The translations under genes were made by a program, and so were the position numbers. This document shows, piece after piece, positions 10,069 to 21,032 of a stretch of 64,000 bases of DNA. Numbering within the stretch: position 1 is the first letter of the stretch; each line of letters opens with the position of its first letter. The stretch is from Mesostigma viride (lineage: Eukaryota > Streptophyta > Mesostigmatophyceae > Mesostigmatales > Mesostigmataceae). The stretch covers positions 381,501 to 445,500 of the forward strand of contig RPFO01000240.1 in assembly GCA_009746045.1 (NCBI GenBank), read 5' to 3'. The notes beneath the pieces were generated by a model. It ran no database searches, had not been told where the DNA came from, and saw nothing but the letters and a program-made list of their open reading frames with translations.

Positions 10069-11394
10069 CTGCCCAACCTTACCCACCTTAGCTGATCCTG
10101 CAGCAGTTTGAGCTTTAGCTCTATGAGCTGATTGTAAAATGCGAACAGCTTCTGCTAGACTGCGTTTGGAAGGAGCAGCTAGGGGCTGAGCTATGTCCAC
10201 AAGTGAAGAGGTGATAGGTTGCTGATCACCTGTTTTGCCAATTTGACCCTCTGCTGCAGGGGGCCAAGCCTGCAGTGACTGCCTGCAATCATCAAGGGTG
10301 ACCTGGGTGTCACAGTGGTTGTGGCTATCACACTCACCAGTGGGTGTTCCAAACAACCACTCACTGGGCAACGCTGGGATGCCAGGCAATTGTACAGGGC
10401 TGTCGGCCAACAGCTCTTCCTCCTCTGCCACGTCTGACACAGTTGGAAAATACAATTTCATCCTGTGAGTTGAACACCTGTGAATCTTCCCCGTGTCATT
10501 GTGTTTAACCAGCACTGTCCTGCCAGTGGTGTTAAACTTTAGGATGGTGGCTGGCCCATGCCAGGTACCCACCTTGCCTAGTCCCGACTCCTTGTAGAAT
10601 AGGACCTGATCCCCTTCTCTGAAGGTGGGACGTGGATGCTTTGCATCCTTGACAGCCAACCTGCTAGCTGTATGTGCTCGCTGTGCGTTGTATAGGGCTA
10701 GTACCTCAGGTGGATAGATACCTGCATGCAATCCATCTGGTGTAATGACCACCCCTTGTGGGGTTTTCATGAGTGGCCTCCTGTTGAGGACTTGGCACAA
10801 CCTGGTGGACCACAGAGCTCTGTCAGCATATGACCCACTGTCAGCCAGCAGATTACCATCTTCCTTGGCTACAAGGGTTTAATGGACCTGATGGCCCTTT
10901 CAATGATGCCTTGCCTCTCATGATCTTCTAGCCCTGCCAGATCAATAGCCTCACACCCTGGTTCATTGGCAAGACACGTGAACTGTTGATCCAGTAACAA
11001 TGCCTCCACAGGGTAGTACCTGGCCTGAGCAATCAAGAGAGCCCTGAGCAACTGTGTCTTGTCCATTCCAGGTAATGGTTCAATGGTTGTGTACCTTGAC
11101 CATGCATCTTTAAGTGCCAAGTAAGATTGTCCTTTTATATGAAAGACATCTCCTACCACCCTGCCCTTGCACTGAGGTGGGGTAGCGACATGCCACTTAG
11201 GGGGTTTAGGTGCATTGAACTGGCAATGCTGGCAGTGGGATCTGACCACCTGGCAGGCACGTCTGAGTGCTGCCCCCCCTATTGCTGCTGCCACCACCTC
11301 TGCACTCACTTCATGCCCATAAAGGAAGTGCAACTGTAAAGCAAGCTCCTGAATACTGATATGAGCATCCTCTGAGGGGGATACTCTACATACC
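10069..11394 (-). pseudogene. Element X pol fragment: integrase and linker
   Basis: Continuation of the element whose gag lies at 26259-27920, separated by the insertion of Y. Reading leftward from 11394 it has the integrase HHCC finger (LHFLYGHE...HCQHC), the DDE core (GDVFHIKG, LLLDQQF, ERQGIIERAIRSIK), then FREGDQVLFYKESGLGKVGTWHGPATIL, which resembles a GPY/F module. Very similar blocks occur in W. A frame break lies near 10869. The sequence is cut at 10068 just before the protease would start. Confidence 0.8.
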
Positions 11395-12088
11395 TGTTTT
11401 GTTTTATGATCCTTCCTTGCAGATCACAGGTCAAGATCAAGGCTGAGGAAGTGAGAGACTGAGAGACAAAATGTTCACGCAGAAAACTGGCAGCTTGAGA
11501 TGCCCTTGCTGCCTTTGTTCATTTCATTATATAGGCAATTAGGTGGCAAAGGTAGAACTGCCACATGTCAAGCAAGGGTTGCAACACTTCTAGATTCCTA
11601 GAATATTTGTTGTGTGATTGCCAGATGGCATTTGCTGAAATACAACATAAGGAATGATTGCCATCTGTCAACATGCAAATAACCATCATATGGAACTGCC
11701 ATCTGTCAATAAACTAAGCAATGTGTTCTAGGCATTCGCCACATGTCCATGGAATAAAGTATCTAGAATCCTTGTCAGGAATCAAGAAACACTGACGTAA
11801 GATCTGACATGACAGTAGTCACTGTACCATGAATCTACCTCATGAACTAGCAACATGTTCAGGCCAGTTGGCATGCCAGTTGTCAGCACAATCGTCACGT
11901 CATATGCTGACACACTAGTCTACTTGGCAAGACCATAGTGCATATAACTTTGGAAGGCCGTGTCTCAGCCATTCGTAGTCCAAATCGAGTAGGAAAAAGT
12001 GCTACAAGTCCAGCTATCTATCTCTATCAAGCTGACTATATACAAGCACAATGTGGGCAGGGCAGGTGGATACAATAATATCCAGACA
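11395..12088 (-). repeat. Element Y 3' LTR
   Basis: 694 bp, TG...CA ends. Just inside it on the coding strand is the polypurine tract (ACTAAGGGGGG before TGTCTGG). Confidence 0.92.
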
Positions 12089-12127
12089 CCCCCCTTAGTC
12101 CAATGACGTGCCCACTAGCAGCTCAAG

Positions 12128-12640
12128 TCACACAGGAATGCAGGAGCCGTCCTCGAAGCAGCTCGAAGCGTGGTCGCGGAAGTGCCTCCCGCCAGTGAAG
12201 CGGAGACCGAGGCCGTGGGTTGCCAGCAGGTAGCGGATGACCCGCTTGGCAGCCTGCATATCACCCAGCGTGGGTGATTGCATCTGTTGCGCTAGGCAGT
12301 TGACACCGAATGCCACGTCTGGCCGCGTCCATGTGGTGACGTAGATGAGCGCCCCCACTATTTGCTGGAACACCTCCCGTTGCGATTGGTCACACTGTCC
12401 CCCCTCGCTCAACACGGCACCCGGGACAACCGGGGTGGGAACACCACGACTCTCACCTTAGTAGCCCAAAGCGGGCAGCAATTTCTATGATGTAGGGAGA
12501 CTGGTGCAGGGCAAGGGAACGGGTGACGCTGTCAATAGAAAGACACACACCTAGAAACAACTGGAAGGGTGGTCCGAATCGGACAGCTGAAAACGTGTAC
12601 CAAGGCGAGAAACCCAGGCGGCTACCCAAGGGGCAGAGGG
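12128..12640 (-). pseudogene. Element Y: C-terminal RT fragment, RNase H missing
   Basis: Continues the RT interrupted by Z. It encodes RLGTRFQLSD, an FLGV-type motif with LHQSPYI, and ALIYVTTWTRPDVAFGVNCL, all typical of copia RVT_2 thumbs, with at least two frame breaks. The frame stops at 12128, only 40 bp from the LTR. The RNase H domain that should follow (D..S...GY.., AE..A) is absent, so the copy has lost it by internal deletion. Confidence 0.8.
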
Positions 12641-12645
12641 GCTGG

Positions 12646-13299
12646 ATTTGCACAGCAACTCGTCAGCAGAGCTTGTGAGCTCCTGGTCCTTGCCGGCTGG
12701 AATGACCCAAGGCTGCTGGCTAGCAACCTTTATCCTCACACCAGGCCTACGACCCTCGATAGGCTCGCCACTCGTCGTGACGACCAAGGTTCGTGTGTGA
12801 AGACGCTCGTTGCCTCGTTGAGCCTCGAGCTATATGCAACCTCGTTCCATCCTTGTTCCTCGGTCATGAGCAACGCTGGGCAACGCTACATTGCCAGAGC
12901 CTCGTATCGCTGCCTTGCATCCTCGTTGCAGGCAGCATACAGGAATCTCTGGCTATCCTGTGTCTAGGACAGCACAGGACCTGCCACAGTCCTGCAAGGA
13001 CTTACATCCTTGCAGACCTGCTGGCTGGTTACTGGCTTCTACTAGCCACAGTACCGTTGAGCCCTCAGTACACTGTGTCCCAGTCACGTGAGAGTCCAGG
13101 CTAAGCCTGTGCAGGCACGGCCTGCCACGTGTCCTGTCCACTATGCCCTGAGTGTGCACCGCCCTCGCCCACCGGTCGGCAGTACTTCGGGACTTGATAA
13201 CTTTCTAGTCCCTTGTCTGTTCTAGGCGGTTGACACGGCGTTGGAAAGGTCTCCTCAACCTGCATCCATCTAGCACATTGGTGCCCCAATATGCTAACT
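12646..13299 (-). repeat. Element Z 3' LTR
   Basis: 654 bp, near-identical to 20374-21027. On the coding strand a purine-rich AACAAGAAAGGGTTGG precedes it. Confidence 0.9.
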
Positions 13300-14232
13300 C
13301 CAACCCTTTCTTGTTTTGGAGCTTGGACCAGCCTGAGAACCTATCAGCCACTGTCCCCACAAGCCTTGAACATCTGATCCCTCCCAGAGACCAGACCTGC
13401 CTTTTCTTTTGGAACCTGAGGTGCCTCCAAATATTAGCTAGGCCTGCTCATTGGTTCAAAGGTTGCCCTCTGACCCACATGACATCCCAACCCTTTCTTT
13501 GGGAACCTGGTGTAGATTAAAGTTAGGTCTTCACTTAGTCAGAGGAGTTTGGATAGAGGAGTCCATGAACGTACTATTGTGAGTTCCTGGTCATCCAGTT
13601 ATCACAGGCGCCCGTTCATATGGCGCCCGCCACGGAGCCTCCTTTATCTTTTAAATCCTTCCAAAGACTGAGAGAGCCCTGACAAATGTTAGCCAACACA
13701 TGGGGAGCCCATGTCCTCACTGAGTCTCACTCAGGATTCATACATGCCAGGCTGAGGTCAGCTGGGGAATCGAACCCCACCCCATATCCTCCAGGTTTGG
13801 ATCAGCTCCTGGAACTGAGCATCACAAACAACAAGACATGACAATAACAAGATTATGTTTTATTATAAAGAGTATAACCCATAGTGAGGCCCCTGGCAAC
13901 CACGTCCAACATGGTCACACAACCAGGGATTTTATTAGCATGCAACAGGTTGGTTACAGAGAATATATACAAATGTACAGCAACCTGTTAGAGCCAACAC
14001 TTGGGCTGCCCTTGCAGGGTCCATTCCATGAAGACCCAAGGCCCATTACAAAGTCCTTAAGACTCTTCTGCAGCTCCATGACAGAGCCAGGCGAAATTCT
14101 CAGCCAGGGGAGTGACTCCACCCTGACCCCTGTCCAGCAGAGTGTGTCTGAACTCTGAAGGACCTGCTGTCAGCCACCACGTGGCTGCCCAGCCCACTGG
14201 GATGCCTCCCACCTAGAGCAAGGCTGTTTGGT
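13300..14232 (-). mobile_element. Element Z 3' untranslated region
   Basis: About 930 bp without coding sequence between the RNase H stop and the LTR. It contains the T-arm-like hairpin (13763-13779, coding strand TGGGGTTCGATTCCCCA, 5-bp stem and 7-base loop) and the direct repeat of GGGCGCC (13606-13631). Both are conserved in Z2 and V. Confidence 0.7.
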
Positions 14233-15593
14233 CTACTCTGGCCCTCCCCCCTTGGAGGCCATGAGCCCACGAAGCAAAGGGTATTGCAGCTCAGCCTTCT
14301 CCTCCAGCTTGGTGAGAGCATCTGCAGGGTTGTCCACGCCAGCCACATGTTCAATGTTAGCTAAGCAAGACATTTCCTTGAGCAACAAATAATCAAGGTC
14401 CCTGCTCCTGGCCAGCTGCCTGTGCACAAACTGCACCATGCCCATGCTGTCAGTTCTTACCAGTGTGTGCATCTGCAACCGACAGGAAGCCACTTGACAT
14501 AGCTGGTAAAATAGCTCCCTCAAGTAAAGAGCAGTATGAAGCCCTTCACAGATTGCCCTGCACTCAGCAATGTCACTGCTGGGAGTTACCCTGTTCTGCA
14601 ACCGACTGTACCAGCAGACCAGAGAGGACTGTTCCTGCACCAGGGATATTAATGCTGCTGCACGGCCCCTGACCTCTGTGACCTTCCTACTATCCATAGA
14701 ACTGTCCACATAGAGCATCATGTCAAAAGGCCTGTACAAATCCAAAGGACCCAGCATGAGAGGGGGAGACATGCGAACAGCCTCTACCACTCTCTCAGCA
14801 CCCACCTCAACCAGTTGGGAATCGGTCAACCGACTCAGTACCAACAGGTCAGGAGCACAAATGCTGGCCAGCCATGCCAACATACCTCGTATTGTTGCAC
14901 ATCTGGCCTGGGTGATGGGCTCCTGCAAGGCATCTATGATCTGCTGAGGATAATCCTTACCACCCTCCAGCTGGATGGACCATGTACCCTGCTGATGGAC
15001 CAAGGTCGCCTGCATTCCACAAAACACCATGGGCTCATTCTCAACCATGTACTGGATCTTACCCAGTTCAAACCGTTTCTGGATCCTGGCCAGAGTCAAC
15101 TCTTGCCAAGTGGGATGGCCCAGGAGATGCAGATCATCACCATGCAGGGAGGCAAACGCTGGCAGCCCCTCATAGCTACCCTGAAACAGACAAGGATCAA
15201 CTGGAGAGACTGAGAGACCACAGACAGACCTGAGGTACTTCTCCAAGCTCTTCCTCCAGATGATGGGACTCGATCTAAGGCCTTCACGCCTTTGAGAATC
15301 CTCAAATACCTCGTCTTCAGCTCTGCCCTCCACACTGCAGGCACCTTAACAAAGAAAGGGGGTATTGTGCGCCAAGTATCCTGTGCTTCCTGCTGATCAC
15401 CCTTAAGAAAAGCCCTCTTGAAATCTACCAACACAGAGCTATAGGGTATCCCCTTCTGCAGAAAAGACAAATAAATGCACAACAAAATCCTCCATGTATC
15501 ATGCAGCATCCCTGGTGTGTAAAGCTCCTCATCTGCTAACTGTCCAGTGCCATGGTACTCAGTCACAACTGGTCTAACATGTGGCACCTGCAC
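14233..15593 (-). pseudogene. Element Z reverse transcriptase and RNase H (frame-broken)
   Basis: From 15593 an open frame carries RPVVTEY, LYTPGM and LVDFKRAFLKG, the N-terminal palm of a copia RVT_2 RT. From 15333 another frame carries DPCLF, ASLHGDDLHLLG (catalytic GDD where copia normally has VDD) and the thumb. RNase H follows (LYVDSSMDSRKVTEVRGRAAAL, SDIAECRAICEGL, RTDSMGMVQF), ending at 14233. The two frames overlap near 15300, where a shift is required. A stop and a frame change also separate it from the upstream pol frame. Confidence 0.85.
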
Positions 15594-15598
15594 GCCAT

Positions 15599-18568
15599 CT
15601 ACTCCTTGAGCTTGAGGACAAACATCAATCTGAGCAGCTGGTGATCCTCAGGGAGGACATCCACAGGCTCTGCACAGTTGGCAACTATCCACTCATGCCC
15701 AGAAGCAACAAAGCCAAGAGTCCATGCCTTAGCCATCTTGGGGCTTTGCATCATCTCCACTAGCTTGCGCCAAGGTACAGGACTCGTTCCTGGGATCTGG
15801 TACCTCTGCACACCCAACTCACGTGGGTCAAACGTAGTAGGGAGGATCAGCAGGTCCCCAGCAATGGGCTCCTTTGTATCAGGACCCTCTGCCTCTAGAC
15901 CCCTCACAGCCCTTACAGCCACACTAAGACCCTGGGAGTAGCGATATCTCTGCAAGGGAAGGCGGCCCTGCCCTTCTAATGCTAGCTCCTCAGAGGATAT
16001 CCTCACCCCTGGTAAGCACAAGAAGTTCTGACCTAGAATGGCAGGCCCCTGATACCCTTCAACCACACTGAACGTGGTGGGCACCCCCAGGATAGGCACA
16101 CTCACTTCTCCCAAGATCTTCATGGACACATTCCCAGAGAAATCAGACACAGCTAGGCAGCTAGGGGATGACCACTGCAAGCCTGCAGCATCCTCTACCC
16201 TTAGAATGGACACCTGTGAGTTGGTATCCACTTCTAGTGCTGGTGCCCCACATGACCCCCATCCCGTGAGCTTAGATACCTTGGGATCACGCTTGCTGTT
16301 CTGCAGAGCTCGAATGATGTCCGCCATAAGCAGCCCCCTGGACTGTGGTGCAGCCCTGGCCACCTCTGGCCTTGTGACAGACGTCTCAGCAGACTCCTGC
16401 TCACCCTCATCCATCCAGGACAGACCATAATCCAAGCATGGTGGGTTAGCATCTGCTGCCTGGCTCTCATCCTGCTCATCTCCCTCCAAGGGAGGATCAG
16501 GGCCGTCTTCAGGCCAGATTGCAGTTGGCCTTCTCTCCTTGACGTGAGCCCAGGATAGCCTGTACACGTGCTTGGGATTACTCTCCAAAGCCACCAGACA
16601 AGAATGGTTAGCTTCCTCAACATGGGTTACCTGCCCATCTTGCCACTTGCCACGCTTGCCTGGTAATGACGGTTCCTTCCACATCCTGACCCTCAGTCCC
16701 ACCTGGGGCCTCAGCATTTTCCAACCCTTGTCCTTACGCCTCAATCTGGAAAACACCCTGTCTGCCTTCTTCAGGCAGGCTGCCACCACGTCCTGTGATA
16801 GCATACCAAACTGCAATGCCAGGGGAGAGACTGCCACACCATCATAGTAATAGGTTACCCTGTGGTTAAGCTGCTCCTCAATCCCCTTACACCAAGCTGC
16901 TTTCTCTAGAGCTGATGCCACAACAGGCACACTCCTAGCTGCTAGCACCACTGTTTTTACTTCACGTATAGATCTCTCTACAGCTCCCTGCTGCCCATGG
17001 GATTCCCTAGGGACCACTACCAACTTACAAGGAAGCTGGTCAGCCAGCTTGATCAAGCAGTCAAACTGCAAGTCAGCTTGCACCTTGGTGTACACCCCAA
17101 AGCCTGGCAACAAAGACTGGAGACCCATCAACAGCTGATGCTCCTGCATTCCAGGAAGAATGGTCAGCAACCTATATCTGCTAAACCTATCCACCCCCAC
17201 CAACAGATACATGCCCCTGATGTGTTGGATGTCCACCTGGATATCCCCCCGCTCTCTAGCAGGCTCTCTGGCATGGGACTGTGGGAGGCGAACAGCATTC
17301 TCCTGACAGACACAATTCTGAGCAGCTGCACTGCAGGCCTCTAGCAAAGGCTCCTTGCCAATCTTCCAAGCAAACATCTCTGCCTGCTTAGAGTGACCAA
17401 AGATATGGTGTAGAGTGTTTCCAGCCTGAGCATAGCTCAACCCCCTGTCAGCCTGGCTGCACAGAGAGGAACGTGACAAAGACTGTGTGCTTGGGATAGC
17501 ACGACCCACCTGCTGTTCTCTTGCTCCAGGGACCTCCTCCAAGGTAGCTCGGCTCCCAGAGCCAGCCCCGGTTCCCACAGAAGCTGCAGGTCCTTCCAGT
17601 CTGGCGGCTTGACTCCCAGAGTCAACCCCAACAACTGGAGACCCTGCACCTGCCACAGGCACAGGGAATTCCACTGCTGCAGCAGCGTTATTGCAATCAT
17701 TGAGTGGAAGCACCTCATCATTCCCAACCCCTTGCTGCTGCACAAGAGGGACACCCCCATTACTATGTACAACTGTTCGTCCCACTAGGGGTGATTGACT
17801 ATTTACAGGGGACAACATCAAGTCATGGCTTACCCCCTGGCCAGAGCCTGCTCCAGCAGACTTGGCCTGGTCTGGGCAGTCACGTCGCCAATGACCCGTC
17901 CTGCCACATCCAAAGCACTTGTCATCCTTCCCAGCAGCAGCCTTCTTCAGGCCACCCTGGTTCTGGCTGCTCTGACTGGCCTGGGTGCCCTGGCCCTGGC
18001 TCTTGCCTTGCCCTTGGCCACCCTTGTTCTGCTGACCACCCTGGTGACCACCAGCCTGCTGCTGACCCTTGCCTTTGGATCCCTGCTGCTGGCCCTTGCC
18101 ACCCTGGTTACCATTCTGCCTGCGCCTGTTAGCCCTCTGACGCCTACTAGGTCTGGTTTCTCCCTGAGCACCCTGCCCAGGGGCGTCACCATGGACCTGA
18201 TGAGCGGAGGCTGAAGGGGCACCAGTCACCTGGATTGCCTTGCAAGCAGCATTGTCAGATGGACGGATATTGAAAATAACCTTTTGCAAGGCTGGCCACG
18301 TCCCATCTGTCTGATCAGCAAACATCCTAGCTGCATTTCTCCCATCCACACTCAGCCCCATGCGATCCAGGAAGTAATCTGCCACTGCTCTGTCAGTCAG
18401 ATTGAAGCCATGCTTGGCCCCCTTCTCCCTGATGCGTGTGAGCCGCTGCAGCTCCTCAGCTATTGTGCCCTTGATCTCAAAGGTATCATAGCTGAGCTTA
18501 TAGTGATTAGTGAGGTTGAGTACCTTATCAGAAACTCCTGACGTAGGCCCTCTAGGAACTGAGACCAA
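15599..18568 (-). CDS. Element Z gag C-terminus, integrase and protease (989 codons)
   Basis: Residues about 10-110: end of the gag capsid region (NLTNHYKLSYDTF). Residues 130-210: Gly/Gln/Lys-rich linker. CCHC knuckle at C218, C221, H226, C231. Integrase: a finger-like HHIFGH near 387-392 with C419/C421 (spacing not canonical), catalytic D446 (VDIQHI), D499 or D503 (QADLQFD) and E531 (QQGAVERSIREVK). A basic/aromatic C-terminal module lies at about 610-675. The aspartic protease comes after it: VDTNSQVSI at about 779-787 and AILGQNFLCLPG at about 842-853. RT lies downstream in another frame. A second DSGSQ near 316 lacks the matching ILG motif, so I do not take it as the protease. Confidence 0.85.
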   Translation of the reverse strand: MVSVPRGPTSGVSDKVLNLTNHYKLSYDTFEIKGTIAEELQRLTRIREKGAKHGFNLTDRAVADYFLDRMGLSVDGRNAARMFADQTDGTWPALQKVIFNIRPSDNAACKAIQVTGAPSASAHQVHGDAPGQGAQGETRPSRRQRANRRRQNGNQGGKGQQQGSKGKGQQQAGGHQGGQQNKGGQGQGKSQGQGTQASQSSQNQGGLKKAAAGKDDKCFGCGRTGHWRRDCPDQAKSAGAGSGQGVSHDLMLSPVNSQSPLVGRTVVHSNGGVPLVQQQGVGNDEVLPLNDCNNAAAAVEFPVPVAGAGSPVVGVDSGSQAARLEGPAASVGTGAGSGSRATLEEVPGAREQQVGRAIPSTQSLSRSSLCSQADRGLSYAQAGNTLHHIFGHSKQAEMFAWKIGKEPLLEACSAAAQNCVCQENAVRLPQSHAREPARERGDIQVDIQHIRGMYLLVGVDRFSRYRLLTILPGMQEHQLLMGLQSLLPGFGVYTKVQADLQFDCLIKLADQLPCKLVVVPRESHGQQGAVERSIREVKTVVLAARSVPVVASALEKAAWCKGIEEQLNHRVTYYYDGVAVSPLALQFGMLSQDVVAACLKKADRVFSRLRRKDKGWKMLRPQVGLRVRMWKEPSLPGKRGKWQDGQVTHVEEANHSCLVALESNPKHVYRLSWAHVKERRPTAIWPEDGPDPPLEGDEQDESQAADANPPCLDYGLSWMDEGEQESAETSVTRPEVARAAPQSRGLLMADIIRALQNSKRDPKVSKLTGWGSCGAPALEVDTNSQVSILRVEDAAGLQWSSPSCLAVSDFSGNVSMKILGEVSVPILGVPTTFSVVEGYQGPAILGQNFLCLPGVRISSEELALEGQGRLPLQRYRYSQGLSVAVRAVRGLEAEGPDTKEPIAGDLLILPTTFDPRELGVQRYQIPGTSPVPWRKLVEMMQSPKMAKAWTLGFVASGHEWIVANCAEPVDVLPEDHQLLRLMFVLKLKE

Positions 18569-18605
18569 GTCAGCTTGTCCTTGACAGCTTGCCTAGCCTT
18601 GTCCC

Positions 18606-20350
18606 TCACACGCTCACTGAATCCCTATTAGTCGTGGATGTGTGGAATACCTGCACAAGGTTGACAGTGGGATCTACAGAGCATGAAACTAGCTCCATAT
18701 CCTCCAACCACTTGTCTAGCTCTTCCTGTCCCACAGGAGGCTTGAGAGGCTTCTGGCCATTCATCACAGCCACAGCACTCATATGAGGTCTAGTCCCAGG
18801 CAAAGCACGAGGGTCACTGCCAATGACAGCAGCTCCTACAGGTGCTAATGGCGCAGGAACACTAGCTGCAGGAACACCAGACGCAGGCACACATGGTCTC
18901 TTACCAGGTGCTTGACGTTCAGCATCATTCTGGCCCTCCCCCGTCAGCACCACGCCGTCGGTTGGCCACCCTGCACGCTCCTCCCCTTGTGCCACCTCTT
19001 TCCTCTTCCGGTTGGAAGCCCTCCTGCCATTGACGCCCTCTGCCGTTGGGATCGCCTGTCCCTCTGGCACGACGTTGGCGGGGCCTCCCGTGTCTGCCCT
19101 TGCCTCACCCCCGCCATCCCCCGCTCCTGCCCCGCTCCCGCTGCCGCCCCCGCGCGTGTTACGAAGCATTATAGAATACCACAGAAAACACACGCAGATA
19201 TGGCTGCTGGAACCCCTCAGGCTCACGCACTTACTCCAGACGAGGCCGCCTCCTGGCTTGCACTCGCCTGCCCCTCCTCACGGTCTGGTCGCTCCTCAAC
19301 ACCCTCAGCAACCGGTGTGGCTGCTGCTGCCGCTGCGACTATCTGGAGGCTTGGGTTAAACTCTCCTAGAACGCAGGTCACAGGTCGCCCGTCTCCTTGC
19401 GTTCGACTGGATGTTGAGTCTCACCTGGGTTGCGATGCCAAGCAAGGTCGCGCACCCACCGCTTACCGCCGCCGACCAGCTCGTTCTGCTCGCCTCGGCC
19501 GTAACGGTCGTACTCGTGAGTGACCTCACGAGGGAAATGCAGATCAGCTCGCTGCCTTCCTCGTAGGTCGCGGTAGTGCCGTCGCCCTGGTTTATCTCCT
19601 GGGCAGAGCGCTTTACGGAGCCCTCTGGCTTGTCAGTCCACTCGAAATGGACGTCTTCAGGCGTCTTCTCGACCCCCGTGACAATTCCACCTCCGGACCC
19701 CACGCACTGGTGGTTTCCGGCCTCGGTGTATCAAGCCTTGAGTATACCCCGAAAGGCTGTGTGGTGATAAAGAACCTGTCTGCGTACCCTCTCGACTCTT
19801 GCAAAAGGACAGCAACAAGATTCTCAATGTTTGGGCAAATACCTCGCCGTGCTCCAAGGATTTACCGTCTCCCGAGCACGCGCGTTCCGGATGATGTCGG
19901 CGTCTGGTACCCCCTCTCCTAGCACCGCTGTCGCCACCCAGTGGTTAAACAGCCGGGTGCTGCCGAGCGCTGTTGCCACAATCTGGCTAAGCGCCTCCCT
20001 GGCTAGGTCGAGACCGGCTAGAGTTATGGGCGCCCTGATAGCGACCTCCACACGATTAGCAGTTTCAGCTAGCGCGTCACGTAGCCGCACCAACTCTTCC
20101 ACCGCCACTCGCCCCGTCTCACCTGGAGAAATCACGACGCGAGCCCGTTGAAAATCGGGTCCGCCGCCGCTGGCCTGCTGCCTCCCCCACTCACCGCCAC
20201 CCACCCCTCTTCTGCCAAGTGCCTCGCTACGTAGGCCGCTTGCACGAATGTAGGAGCGTTTGCTTGGTTACGGTAGGGGAAAAACGCTTGCGCGTCTCTC
20301 TGCTCGTTCGCCTCACCAGCACCGTGGCTGCTTGACGATGAACCAGACAT
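18606..20350 (-). pseudogene. Element Z gag region, frame-broken
   Basis: The first ATG (20350) is only about 24 nt downstream of the 5' LTR and opens a Ser/Ala-rich segment (QAAYVARHLAEEGWVAVSGG). Further open pieces follow in other frames: 20204-19824 with an amphipathic helix-rich segment, 19703-19356 with no recognised domain, and 19226-18606. The last runs into the capsid-like WLEDMELVS...HTSTTNRDSV and, in another frame, SQFLEGLRQEF. At least three frame shifts are needed to read it through. It is called gag because it lies between the 5' LTR and the zinc knuckle. Confidence 0.6.
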
Positions 20351-20373
20351 GAAAGCGTGGAAGCAATAGTACG

Positions 20374-21027
20374 ATTTGCACAGCAACTCGTCAGCAGAGC
20401 TTGTGAGCTCCTGGTCCTTGCCGGCTGGAATGACCCAAGGCTGCTGGCTAGCAACCTTTATCCTCACACCAGGCCTACGACCCTCGATAGGCTCGCCACT
20501 CGTCGTGACGACCAAGGTTCGTGTGTGAAGACGCTCGTTGCCTCGTTGAGCCTCGAGCTATATGCAACCTCGTTCCATCCTTGTTCCTCGGTCATGAGCA
20601 ACGCTGGGCAACGCTACATTGCCAGAGCCTCGTATCGCTGCCTTGCATCCTCGTTGCAGGCAGCATACAGGAATCTCTGGCTATCCTGTGTCTAGGACAG
20701 CACAGGACCTGCCACAGTCCTGCAAGGACTTACATCCTTGCAGACCTGCTGGCTGGTTACTGGCTTCTACTAGCCACAGTACCGTTGAGCCCTCAGTACA
20801 CTGTGTCCCAGTCACGTGAGAGTCCAGGCTAAGCCTGTGCAGGCACGGCCTGCCACGTGTCCTGTCCACTATGTCCTGAGTGTGCACCGCCCTCGCCCAC
20901 CGGTCGGCAGTACTTCGGGACTTGATAACTTTCTAGTCCCTTGTCTGTTCTAGGCGGTTGACACGGCGTTGGAAAGGTCTCCTCAACCTGCATCCATCTA
21001 GCACATTGGTGCCCCAATATGCTAACT
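20374..21027 (-). repeat. Element Z 5' LTR
   Basis: 654 bp. It ends GTGCAAAT on the coding strand and is followed by CGTACTATTGCTTCC. No match to the initiator tRNA-Met primer site is visible there. Confidence 0.9.
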
Positions 21028-21032
21028 GCTGG

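Larger units (their letters stand above)
12646..21027 (-). mobile_element. Element Z: copia-type element with INT-PR-RT order
   Basis: Bounded by 654-bp direct repeats (12646-13299 and 20374-21027) that differ at about one base, and by the target duplication GCTGG (12641-12645 and 21028-21032). It is inserted in the Y RT gene just after the HVDDMIVAS motif. On the coding strand the LTR begins AGTTAGCATATTGG and ends GTGCAAAT, so it lacks the usual TG...CA. Coding order is gag, zinc knuckle, integrase, protease, RT, RNase H. Several frame breaks make this copy non-autonomous in spite of its young LTRs. Confidence 0.9.

Noticed and set aside
17600-17640. Protease at the DSGSQ motif upstream of the Z integrase
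   Set aside because: No hydrophobic flank or ILG-type second motif follows; the downstream DTNSQVSI...AILGQNFL segment matches both parts and is conserved in W.
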